Of a DNA stretch of 64,000 bases, positions 57,308-64,000 are shown one piece after another (positions within the stretch are counted from its first letter, which is position 1; each line of letters opens with the position of its first letter). Where the stretch lies: NCBI GenBank assembly GCA_018376135.1, contig JAHABX010000001.1:62001-126000 (forward strand), written 5' to 3'. The DNA comes from Clostridiales bacterium (GTDB taxonomy: Bacteria; Bacillota; Clostridia; Lachnospirales; Lachnospiraceae). A program made the position numbers and the translations under genes. The notes below the pieces were generated by a model. That model worked only from the letters and a program-made list of their open reading frames with translations, was not told the DNA's origin and did no database searches.

Positions 57308-58066
57308 ATGGAACCGGTTTTAAAAGTAAAATCATTAAGTAAAGTATTTCATCAGCGGGGAAAGAAAGCGTTTACGGTTGTAGATCATGTCAGCTTTGAT
57401 CTGTATCCGGGCGAAATTCTTGGAATTGTAGGAGAATCCGGAAGCGGAAAGAGCACCATTGCAAAGCTCGTCAGCCGCCTGCTGGATGCCACCGAAGGGG
57501 AAATTATCCTGGATGGACAGAATATTACGCATTTGAAGGGATCTGCGCTCAGGGATGCATACAGCAAACTTCAGATGGTGTTTCAGACACCTGTCGGATC
57601 CTTTGACCCTAGAAAGACACTGGGAAACGGTGTCGGGGAGAGTCTGCAGAACAAAGGGATTTCAAAAGCAGAGGTAAAAGAAGCCGTCACACAGCTCCTT
57701 TCTCAATGCGGACTCGATGCAGAATTCGCCAGCCGATATCCGCACCAGGTCAGCGGCGGACAGTGTCAGAGAGCAGCCATCGCCCGTGCATTAGCTGTTG
57801 AACCCCAAGTGATCATCTGTGATGAAGCAACCAGCTCTCTGGATGTAACTGTACAGAAACAGATCATGGATCTATTGCAGTCATTAAAGGAAGAAAAAAA
57901 TATTGCCTGTCTGTTTATCTGTCATAACCTTGCGCTGGTACAGCAATTCTGTGACAGAGTGTTGGTACTGCAGGACGGAAAGATCGTGGAACAGGGGACA
58001 CCGGACGAGGTGATCCTGCATCCCCGATCAGAATATACCAAAATGCTGGTGGATTCCATTTTTTAA
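57308..58066 (+). CDS. ABC importer ATPase, DppF/NikE type
   Basis: A 252-residue second ATP-binding subunit with Walker A GESGSGKST, signature VSGGQCQRAAIARAL, Walker B IICDEATSSLD and H-loop ICHNLALV. With the preceding genes it completes a five-protein importer (2 permeases, 1 binding protein, 2 ATPases). Its stop is 9 bp from the end of the convergent ROK gene; no terminator is seen. Confidence 0.93.
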   Translation: MEPVLKVKSLSKVFHQRGKKAFTVVDHVSFDLYPGEILGIVGESGSGKSTIAKLVSRLLDATEGEIILDGQNITHLKGSALRDAYSKLQMVFQTPVGSFDPRKTLGNGVGESLQNKGISKAEVKEAVTQLLSQCGLDAEFASRYPHQVSGGQCQRAAIARALAVEPQVIICDEATSSLDVTVQKQIMDLLQSLKEEKNIACLFICHNLALVQQFCDRVLVLQDGKIVEQGTPDEVILHPRSEYTKMLVDSIF

Positions 58067-58075
58067 TCTATAAGC

Positions 58076-59209
58076 TCAGACAGACTGAAGAAATTGTTCC
58101 ACATAAAACAGAGCCGCACCTATCGCAGGCGTATACTGCCCGTGTACGCCTACGAGAATCTGTTCTCTTTTTATCTCGAAGGGAGAAGAAGCATTGATAT
58201 ATTTCAGAAGGTATTCAATATCTTCTTCTGTAAAATATGGGGCTAAATATCCACTGATGATAATAGGAGCATCAATAATCATATTTAAATTTTTCATGGC
58301 ATATGCCAAATGGTTCAGATAGTCTTCCCAGATTTGTTTCAGATGGGGAGACTTTTTTTCTCTCATCTGAGGAAAGAACTCCTTAATCGGCAGTCCGGCA
58401 GAATGTTCCAGGGAATTGGCGGAACAATAAGTTTCCAGACAACCGCGGTTTCCACAGTAGCAAAGCGGTCCGTCCGGGTTGATACACATATGTTCAAGCG
58501 TACCGCTGTGCATATACGTTCCCTGATGAATACAGCGATTGGTGATAACAGCTCCTCCAAGATTCCGGTTCAGCAGGAGGATAACCGCACTGTGAAGCTT
58601 CTGATGGTTCCACAGTTCCAGACAGGCAGCGGATTTCGAATCATGTTCTAAATGACAGGGATAAGGAAGATGTCTGGAAAAATCATGCAGACTCATGTCT
58701 GTATTACCCATGATCTTTCCATAGGTTACCTTTGTATTATCAGGAGAAGTGATTCCCTGAGTGGCAATGGAAATACCAAGTATTTTGTCTGGTGCATATT
58801 GATTTTTTGAGATAAAGCTTTTAATTTCCCTGGTAACATACTCATAATAGGCGTCTGTATTCGAATAGGGAAATGGAATTGTAGATGTACAGACTGCGTT
58901 TCCGTATAAGTCAATGGCAGTAAGATGGAACATATCTTTCAAAATACCTATGCCAATGGAAATTCTGAAATCAGAAACAATCTGAATTGCCTGTGCCTTT
59001 CGCCCTCCGGTAGAATCAAAATATCCCTTTCGCTCAATCAATCCATCTTCTTCTAATATGTTTAAATTCTGACTGACGGTAGATAACCCCATCTGTAAGC
59101 CCTGAACGATCTGCAGTTTGGAAGAAGTCCTTTCTTCGTAAATATACTGATATACCTTAGATTTATTTATTTTTTTCAGGTTAATAGTCGTTAATCCTTT
59201 TTCGTTCAT
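58076..59209 (-). CDS. ROK-family transcriptional regulator
   Basis: A 377-residue regulator with an N-terminal winged helix (QIVQGLQMGLSTVSQNLNILEEDGLIERKG) and a ROK sugar-binding domain with the Zn motif CYCGNRGCLE. It is divergent from the polyol operon and probably represses it until sugar or sugar phosphate binds. The 27-bp dyad at 59257 lies in the shared intergenic region. A/T-rich codon use, in common with the next three genes, sets this region apart. Confidence 0.88.
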   Translation of the reverse strand: MNEKGLTTINLKKINKSKVYQYIYEERTSSKLQIVQGLQMGLSTVSQNLNILEEDGLIERKGYFDSTGGRKAQAIQIVSDFRISIGIGILKDMFHLTAIDLYGNAVCTSTIPFPYSNTDAYYEYVTREIKSFISKNQYAPDKILGISIATQGITSPDNTKVTYGKIMGNTDMSLHDFSRHLPYPCHLEHDSKSAACLELWNHQKLHSAVILLLNRNLGGAVITNRCIHQGTYMHSGTLEHMCINPDGPLCYCGNRGCLETYCSANSLEHSAGLPIKEFFPQMREKKSPHLKQIWEDYLNHLAYAMKNLNMIIDAPIIISGYLAPYFTEEDIEYLLKYINASSPFEIKREQILVGVHGQYTPAIGAALFYVEQFLQSV

Positions 59210-59256
59210 GATAAAGCTCCCATAAAAATTAAGAGTTTGTAATAAATTTAAGCGTC

Positions 59257-59283
59257 AGTATTATTTTAGTACAAAACAATACT
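59257..59283. promoter_or_regulatory. Candidate ROK operator
   Basis: AGTATT (59257-59262) and AATACT (59278-59283) are perfect inverted 6-mers enclosing a mostly symmetric AT-rich centre (TTTT...AAAA), 27 bp overall. It lies 48 bp before the ROK start and upstream of the divergent promoter. Confidence 0.5.
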
Positions 59284-59353
59284 AAATACAATAGCTGATG
59301 CATTTTGGTAATAATCAATAAAAATCGAAGTGTAAAATTATGATTATTGCCAA

Positions 59354-59382
59354 TTGATTCTTGAAATATCAAGATATATACT
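59354..59382 (+). promoter_or_regulatory. Sigma-A promoter of the polyol operon
   Basis: TTGATT (59354-59359), a 17-bp spacer and TATACT (59377-59382). A CTTGA-AATA-TCAAG dyad lies within the spacer. The start codon is 62 nt downstream. Confidence 0.6.
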
Positions 59383-59443
59383 ATACTTACAATTAAGTCT
59401 TAACATTAAGTATAAAACAAATAAAACAATCAGGAGGCGGAAC

Positions 59444-61066
59444 ATGAAATTAACAATCGAAGGGATCAAAAACTGTGCATTATGGGAAGAGGCAGGGATT
59501 AAACTTCCGGGGTATGATGTGGAGAAGATTTCAGCAAAGGCAAAGAAAGAACCTCAATGGGTACATTTCGGAATCGGAAATATTTTTCGTGTATTTATCG
59601 GCGGTATTGCAGATGGATTATTGGAAAATGGAGATCTGGAAAAAGGAATTATCTGTGTAGAATCATTTGATTATGATGTGGTAGATAAAATTTATTCTCC
59701 TTTTGACAATTTAGGACTCAGTGTACTTCTCCATGGAGACGGAACCAGAGAATATAAGGTACTGGCGTCTTTTGCGGAAGCAGTGAAAGCCTTATCCGCA
59801 GATCAGGAACAATGGAACAGATTAAAAGAAATCTTTTCTGCTCCGTCTTTACAGATGGTGTCATTTACCATTACAGAAAAAGGATACGCATTGCAGAAAG
59901 CAGACGGAACATGGTTTCCATTTGTGGAATCGGATATTCAAAATGGTCCGGAAAAATCAACAGGTGCAATGGCTGTTGTGACAGCAATGCTCTATGAAAG
60001 ATATCGGGCTGGAAAATATCCATTGGCATTGGTATCTATGGATAACTGCTCACAAAACGGTGCAAAGCTCAGAGAGTCAGTCAGGACCATGGCAGAAGAG
60101 TGGAGGAAAGCAGGTTATGTAGATCAGGCTTTCGTGGATTATGTAAGCGACGAGGACGTAATTTCTTTTCCGTGGACTATGATCGATAAAATCACTCCAA
60201 GACCAGGTGAGCAGATTGCCAGAGACCTGGAAGAGTCAGGTGTGGAAAATATGCAGCCTGTGATAACAGGAAAAAGGACCTACATTGCACCATTTGTAAA
60301 TGCGGAGAAGCCACAGTATCTTGTAATAGAAGATCACTTCCCCAATGGCCGTCCCGCACTGGAAAAAGGGTTTGGAGTCTATATGGCAGACCGCGAAACT
60401 GTAAATCTGTCAGAACGGATGAAAGTAACCGTTTGTTTGAATCCTGTACACTCGGCAGCCGGACCGTTAGGAGTTGCATTGGGCTATGATCTGTTTGCAC
60501 ACATGTTAAATACAGATGAGGATATGATGAAGATGGCACGTATGGTAGCATATGATGAAGGACTTCCTGTTGTAGCGGATCCTGGAATTCTTTCTCCGCA
60601 GGAATTTGTTGATGAACTGTTTCAGGACCGCTTTCCAAATGAATATTTAGGAGATACAAACCTCCGCCTTGCTGTGGATGTATCGCAGATGGTGGGAATT
60701 CGCTTTGGAGAAACGATCAAAGCATATGTGAAGAAATACGGTGATGCCTCCAGACTGACAGCAATTCCGCTTGGGATTGCCGGGTGGCTCAGATATATGC
60801 TTGCCGTAGATGATGCCGGAAATTCATATGAACTGGCACCGGATCCAATGAATGAAGAGATTACCGAACAATTAAAAGATATCGTCGTAGGAAAGCCGGA
60901 GACATTCAAAGAACAGTTAAAACCGATCTTGTCTAATGAACGTATTTTCTTTGTAGATATCTATACAACAGGGCTGGGAGAAAAGATTGAGACCATGTTC
61001 CGGGAAATGCTGGAAGGTCCGGGAGCCATCAAAGCTGCAGTACATAAATATGTAGGAGGTAACTAA
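59444..61066 (+). CDS. Mannitol dehydrogenase-family oxidoreductase
   Basis: A 540-residue member of the polyol-specific long-chain dehydrogenase/reductase family, NAD(P)-dependent, interconverting a polyol or sugar acid and its ketose. The catalytic motif K-x5-N-x2-H is present (K327, N333, H336, MKVTVCLNPVHSAAG), with an N-terminal Rossmann segment (HFGIGNIFRVF). Mannitol, fructuronate/mannonate and tagaturonate enzymes all have this fold, so the substrate is open. The following GntP permease and fructokinase-like protein suggest a pathway entering at a fructose-type ketose. AGGAGG at 59432-59437 sets the start. Confidence 0.85.
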   Translation: MKLTIEGIKNCALWEEAGIKLPGYDVEKISAKAKKEPQWVHFGIGNIFRVFIGGIADGLLENGDLEKGIICVESFDYDVVDKIYSPFDNLGLSVLLHGDGTREYKVLASFAEAVKALSADQEQWNRLKEIFSAPSLQMVSFTITEKGYALQKADGTWFPFVESDIQNGPEKSTGAMAVVTAMLYERYRAGKYPLALVSMDNCSQNGAKLRESVRTMAEEWRKAGYVDQAFVDYVSDEDVISFPWTMIDKITPRPGEQIARDLEESGVENMQPVITGKRTYIAPFVNAEKPQYLVIEDHFPNGRPALEKGFGVYMADRETVNLSERMKVTVCLNPVHSAAGPLGVALGYDLFAHMLNTDEDMMKMARMVAYDEGLPVVADPGILSPQEFVDELFQDRFPNEYLGDTNLRLAVDVSQMVGIRFGETIKAYVKKYGDASRLTAIPLGIAGWLRYMLAVDDAGNSYELAPDPMNEEITEQLKDIVVGKPETFKEQLKPILSNERIFFVDIYTTGLGEKIETMFREMLEGPGAIKAAVHKYVGGN

Positions 61067-61067
61067 A

Positions 61068-62426
61068 ATGACAGAACCGGTTTTTGCGGCAGACCCTGTA
61101 AGATTACTGCTTGCCTCAGCGGCAGGAATTGCAGTGCTGCTTATATTCATCATAAAATTTAAGATTCATCCGATATTATCACTGTTGATCTCCGCATTAT
61201 TGATCGGTCTCGGAGCTGGAATGCCGGTTCCGGAACTGGTAAATACCGTGGAAAAAGGCGCAGGAGAAACGCTGCAGGGAATCGTACTGCTCATTGGTCT
61301 TGGATCTTTATTTGGAGGAATTTTGGAAGTGTCCGGAGGCGCACAGTGTGTTGCCCAGACACTTGTCAGGAAATTCGGTGACAAAAAAGCCGGGATCGCT
61401 CTTGGAATTACCGGATTAGTAGTTGGCACCACGGTATTTTTTGAAGCAGGTGTTGTTATATTAATTCCGCTGGCATTTGGGTTAGCAAAAAAAACAAAAC
61501 GTTCTACACTTTTTTATGTGATCCCTCTTCTTGCGGGGCTGGCAAGCGGTTTTGCATTTATTCCGCCCTCCGCCGGATCTGTACTTGTAGCAAATATGCT
61601 GAATGTGGATCTTGGGATTATGATTGCCGTAGGAGTTCCGGTAGGAATGATTGCCTTAATTTTTGCGGGAATCTTATGGGCAGGCTTTATCGGAAACAAG
61701 ATCGATACCGGACTTCCATCTAATATTCAGGAGGTTGTGGAAGCAGAGGAGGCAGATCTTCCTGCATTTTCCACGGTGTTATGTATTATTTTAGTTCCGT
61801 TAATTTTAATTCTGTTAAGTACCGTTTCCGAATATATTTCCGGAATTGAAGCTGTACGTCCGGTCTTGAAGTTCCTTGGCACACCGTTTGTCGCACTGAT
61901 CATTGCAGTATTGACCGCAATGTATTTTCTGGGGAAAAAACAGGGATATAATGGAGACCAGTTAAAGAAAGTATTAGACCGGTCTCTGCGGCCAACCGGA
62001 CAGATCCTTCTTGTAATTACGGGCGGCGGCATTATCCGCTGGGTATTACAGGATTGTGGTATGGGCAATATTATCGGACCGGTATTGGAAAAGAGTGGTC
62101 TTCCGCTGGTTATCGTTGCTTTTCTGATTGCAGCATTGATCCGTGCATCCGTAGGCGCAGCTGTTGTGGCAATGACTATGGCGGCAGGTATTATGGCGGC
62201 TATGCCCGGTGTGGCAGAATTGTCTCCCGTGCATCTTGCAGCAATGGTGTGTGCAATCAATGGAGGTGCCACTGCATTCAGTCATGTAAATGATTCCGGA
62301 TTCTGGCTGGTAAATTCATTACTGGAAATTGATGAGAAGACAACTTTAAAATCCTGGACAATGATGGAAACCATCATCGGTATTACAGGTCTGATCTGTG
62401 CAGCTGCGATTACTTTATTTATATAA
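61068..62426 (+). CDS. GntP-family permease
   Basis: A 452-residue transporter with about 12-14 membrane helices of the gluconate:H+ symporter (GntP) family. Motifs include GTTVFFEAGVVILIPLAFG, PPSAGSVLVANMLNVDLG and VNDSGFWLVN near the C-terminus. It imports a sugar acid or related compound. It follows the dehydrogenase after 1 bp, so the transporter feeds that enzyme. Confidence 0.9.
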   Translation: MTEPVFAADPVRLLLASAAGIAVLLIFIIKFKIHPILSLLISALLIGLGAGMPVPELVNTVEKGAGETLQGIVLLIGLGSLFGGILEVSGGAQCVAQTLVRKFGDKKAGIALGITGLVVGTTVFFEAGVVILIPLAFGLAKKTKRSTLFYVIPLLAGLASGFAFIPPSAGSVLVANMLNVDLGIMIAVGVPVGMIALIFAGILWAGFIGNKIDTGLPSNIQEVVEAEEADLPAFSTVLCIILVPLILILLSTVSEYISGIEAVRPVLKFLGTPFVALIIAVLTAMYFLGKKQGYNGDQLKKVLDRSLRPTGQILLVITGGGIIRWVLQDCGMGNIIGPVLEKSGLPLVIVAFLIAALIRASVGAAVVAMTMAAGIMAAMPGVAELSPVHLAAMVCAINGGATAFSHVNDSGFWLVNSLLEIDEKTTLKSWTMMETIIGITGLICAAAITLFI

Positions 62427-62437
62427 GGAGAGATAGG

Positions 62438-63676
62438 ATGACTGTAAAGGTAGTTTTAGAAACAATGCAGAAAGCCAGAAAACTGGTAAGCATTGTAGAA
62501 GCAATTCCGTATGATGCGGAATTGTGCAGTGGTCGGTATACTGTAAATGCAAAATCTATGCTGGGAGTGCTGAGCCTGCCCGACTTTGAAACAGGAGAAT
62601 TACATATCCACACAGATAATGAAACGGACTGTGAAGAAATATTATTTAAATTATTAGAAGAAAATCTTATTGCCGAAGCCGAGGATTCCGTAAAAAAATC
62701 TCTGTATGATATCACTGTGTTTGGAGAGATTTTAATTGATTTTACTTCAGAGGGATATAATGAAAACGGACAGATGATATATGCCGGAAATCCGGGAGGA
62801 GCTCCCGCAAATGTGGCAGTTTCGGCAGGAAAACTCGGTGCCGCTGCAGCCTTCCTGGGAAAAGCTGGTAAGGATATGCACGGAGAATTTCTCCGCTCTG
62901 TATTAGAAAAAGAAAAGGTGGAGACCAGAGGACTGATTTTAGATGAAAAGTATTTCACAACGCTTGCTTTTGTTAAAATCAATGAAAAAGGAGAACGAAC
63001 CTTTTCTTTTTCAAGAAAACCCGGTGCAGATACTAAAATTCAAAAAGAGGAATTAGATGTTGATATTCTGGATCATACAAATATTTTTCATGTTGGTTCC
63101 CTGTCATTGACGGATCAGCCTGCAAGAGATACTACATTTTATGCGGTAAAAAGAGCCAAAAGTAAAGGAAGTATTATCTCTTACGATCCTAATTATCGCG
63201 CACCACTATGGAAAGATGAAGAAGAGGCAAAAAAACAGATGCAAAGCCTGATCCCTTATGTCGATATTATGAAATTATCAGAAGAAGAGACGGAGCTTTT
63301 AACAGGATATCAGGATGTAGAGAAGGCTGCGGCCAGATTATATGAGCAGGGTGTTAAGATTGTTTCGGTGACACTGGGTAATAAAGGAGCGTACATTTAC
63401 AGCAAAAACGGAGGCTGCACAGTTCAGGGCTTTGAAGCGGAGCACGTGGAAGATACAAATGGCGCCGGAGACTCCTTCTGGGGAGGATTTCTATACCAGA
63501 TCAGTCATTCAGAGAAGATGCCTGAGGAACTGACGAAAGAAGAATTAACAAAATTTGCAGAATTTGGAAATGCAGCAGCCAGTATTTGTGTTGAGAAAAA
63601 AGGAGCAATCCCAGCTATGCCGGATTTCGCACAGGTAGAAGAAAGGATCGGAAAAGGAAGAAAACCAGATAGATAG
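62438..63676 (+). CDS. HPr-like domain fused to a PfkB-family fructokinase
   Basis: A 412-residue two-domain protein. Residues about 1-80 resemble HPr: YDAELCSGRYTVNAKSMLGVLSL mirrors HPr's region around Ser46 (VNLKSIMGVMSL), with Ser40 at the equivalent position. The phosphocarrier His15 site (GIHARPA) is absent (METMQKARKLV-type sequence instead). Residues about 88-410 are a fructokinase: GGAPANVAVSAGKLG, FSFSRKPGAD, SYDPNYRAPLW and catalytic D345 in TNGAGDSFWGG. It would phosphorylate the ketose formed by the dehydrogenase. The N-terminal part may regulate the kinase. Confidence 0.83.
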   Translation: MTVKVVLETMQKARKLVSIVEAIPYDAELCSGRYTVNAKSMLGVLSLPDFETGELHIHTDNETDCEEILFKLLEENLIAEAEDSVKKSLYDITVFGEILIDFTSEGYNENGQMIYAGNPGGAPANVAVSAGKLGAAAAFLGKAGKDMHGEFLRSVLEKEKVETRGLILDEKYFTTLAFVKINEKGERTFSFSRKPGADTKIQKEELDVDILDHTNIFHVGSLSLTDQPARDTTFYAVKRAKSKGSIISYDPNYRAPLWKDEEEAKKQMQSLIPYVDIMKLSEEETELLTGYQDVEKAAARLYEQGVKIVSVTLGNKGAYIYSKNGGCTVQGFEAEHVEDTNGAGDSFWGGFLYQISHSEKMPEELTKEELTKFAEFGNAAASICVEKKGAIPAMPDFAQVEERIGKGRKPDR

Positions 63677-63686
63677 AATTTTCCAC

Positions 63687-64000
63687 TTACCGCTCCCCCT
63701 TCTCCCGTAACTGCACCACATTGGCAGCACTGCGTTTTCGTTCCTCCTTCATTGCTGCGTAGTGCTTTCGTGTGGTGTTGACATTTTTGTGTCCAAGAAC
63801 ATCCGCCACCAGATAAATATCCCCTGTCTCCTGATAGAGAGCCGTTCCATAGGTACTGCGCAGTTTGTGGGGAGTAATTTTCTTAGCAGTAGCAGTAGAA
63901 GCATATTTTTTGACCAGACGCTCCACGGAACGAACCGTGATACGTGTATTGTTCTGGGAGATAAAGAGTGCATTTTCATGTCCCTGTGCCGGTTCCATAG
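63687..64000 (-). CDS. Tyrosine recombinase/integrase, C-terminal fragment (partial)
   Basis: The frame continues past the window's right edge; about 104 C-terminal codons are seen. It has the catalytic HKLRSTYGTALYQETGD box, GHKNVNTTRKHY with the Tyr nucleophile, and a tail. It could be a chromosomal phage/ICE integrase; XerC/D-type assignment is not possible from this piece. It ends 10 bp from the kinase gene, convergent. It may mark the edge of a mobile region to the right. Confidence 0.85.
   Translation of the reverse strand, partial: MEPAQGHENALFISQNNTRITVRSVERLVKKYASTATAKKITPHKLRSTYGTALYQETGDIYLVADVLGHKNVNTTRKHYAAMKEERKRSAANVVQLREKGER

Noticed and set aside
1..64000. CRISPR arrays, tRNA or rRNA genes, insertion sequences
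   Set aside because: No regularly spaced repeats, cloverleaf signatures, rRNA sequence or transposase-like frames were seen.

Overview
The window reads as a chromosomal stretch of a spore-forming, low-to-mid GC Firmicute of the class Clostridia, most likely family Lachnospiraceae (genus not resolvable by eye). Support comes from sporulation-type genes (SpoVB/MurJ-like flippase, BofC-like protein, YlbJ), RecU and LexA, a HisZ plus short HisG pair, an L27 with a cleavable N-terminal extension plus the Prp protease, strong AGGAGG ribosome binding sites, and TTGACA/TATAAT promoters. About 61 genes are supported. I see no tRNA, rRNA, CRISPR array or insertion sequence. The only mobile-element trace is a partial tyrosine integrase at the right edge.

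Layout. 1-7.5 kb: SpoVB-like C-terminus, BofC-like protein, a proline/folate block (proB, DUF896, a 5-FCL-ProA fusion), rsmD, coaD, a coiled-coil protein, ylbJ (inverted) and an M23 peptidase. 7.5-13.7 kb: RNA modification enzymes (RsmF-like, RsuA-like, RluA-like), YgiQ-type radical SAM, recU. 13.7-18.7 kb: the his operon hisZ-G-D-B-IE behind a textbook promoter. 18.7-26.8 kb: small membrane protein, xpt, a membrane-anchored unknown, MATE, the TIGR03960/TIGR03936 pair, RNase E/G and prp. 26.8-31.6 kb: L21 leader, rplU-rpmA, obgE, yhbY, nadD, yqeK, rsfS, Nudix. 31.7-33.7 kb: ECF sigma/anti-sigma/membrane operon and a neighbouring gene that appears to share its promoter type. 33.7-34.4 kb: palindrome cluster, solitary HicB, orphan terminator. 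34.4-38.2 kb: two-component system with a VanY-like carboxypeptidase. 38.2-38.9 kb: lexA with two operators. 39.0-45.2 kb: F-type ATP synthase operon in which delta and alpha are one fused protein. 45.2-51.4 kb: YgjP-like metallopeptidase, a radical-SAM-derived protein that has lost its Fe-S cysteines, a TetR regulator, a Ca-type P-ATPase and a C39-like peptidase. 51.5-58.1 kb: two tandem paralogous methyltransferases followed by a complete Opp/Nik-type ABC importer. 58.1-63.7 kb, visibly more A/T-rich: ROK regulator divergent from a mannitol-dehydrogenase-family enzyme, a GntP permease and a fructokinase carrying an HPr-like N-terminal domain. 63.7-64 kb: integrase fragment.

The items I consider most likely to be new are: (1) the methyltransferase pair plus Opp/Nik importer, a candidate small-molecule or metallophore system; (2) the delta-alpha ATP synthase fusion; (3) the HPr-like/fructokinase fusion; (4) the cluster-less radical-SAM relative, with two matching inverted-repeat operators (GGACA-N12-TGWCC) linking it to the TetR gene and the P-type ATPase; and (5) a mini-regulon defined by two ECF-type promoters (TGAARY-N17-CGT) together with a sigma gene lacking any ordinary start codon. 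All functional assignments rest on motif recognition by eye; no database search was run.
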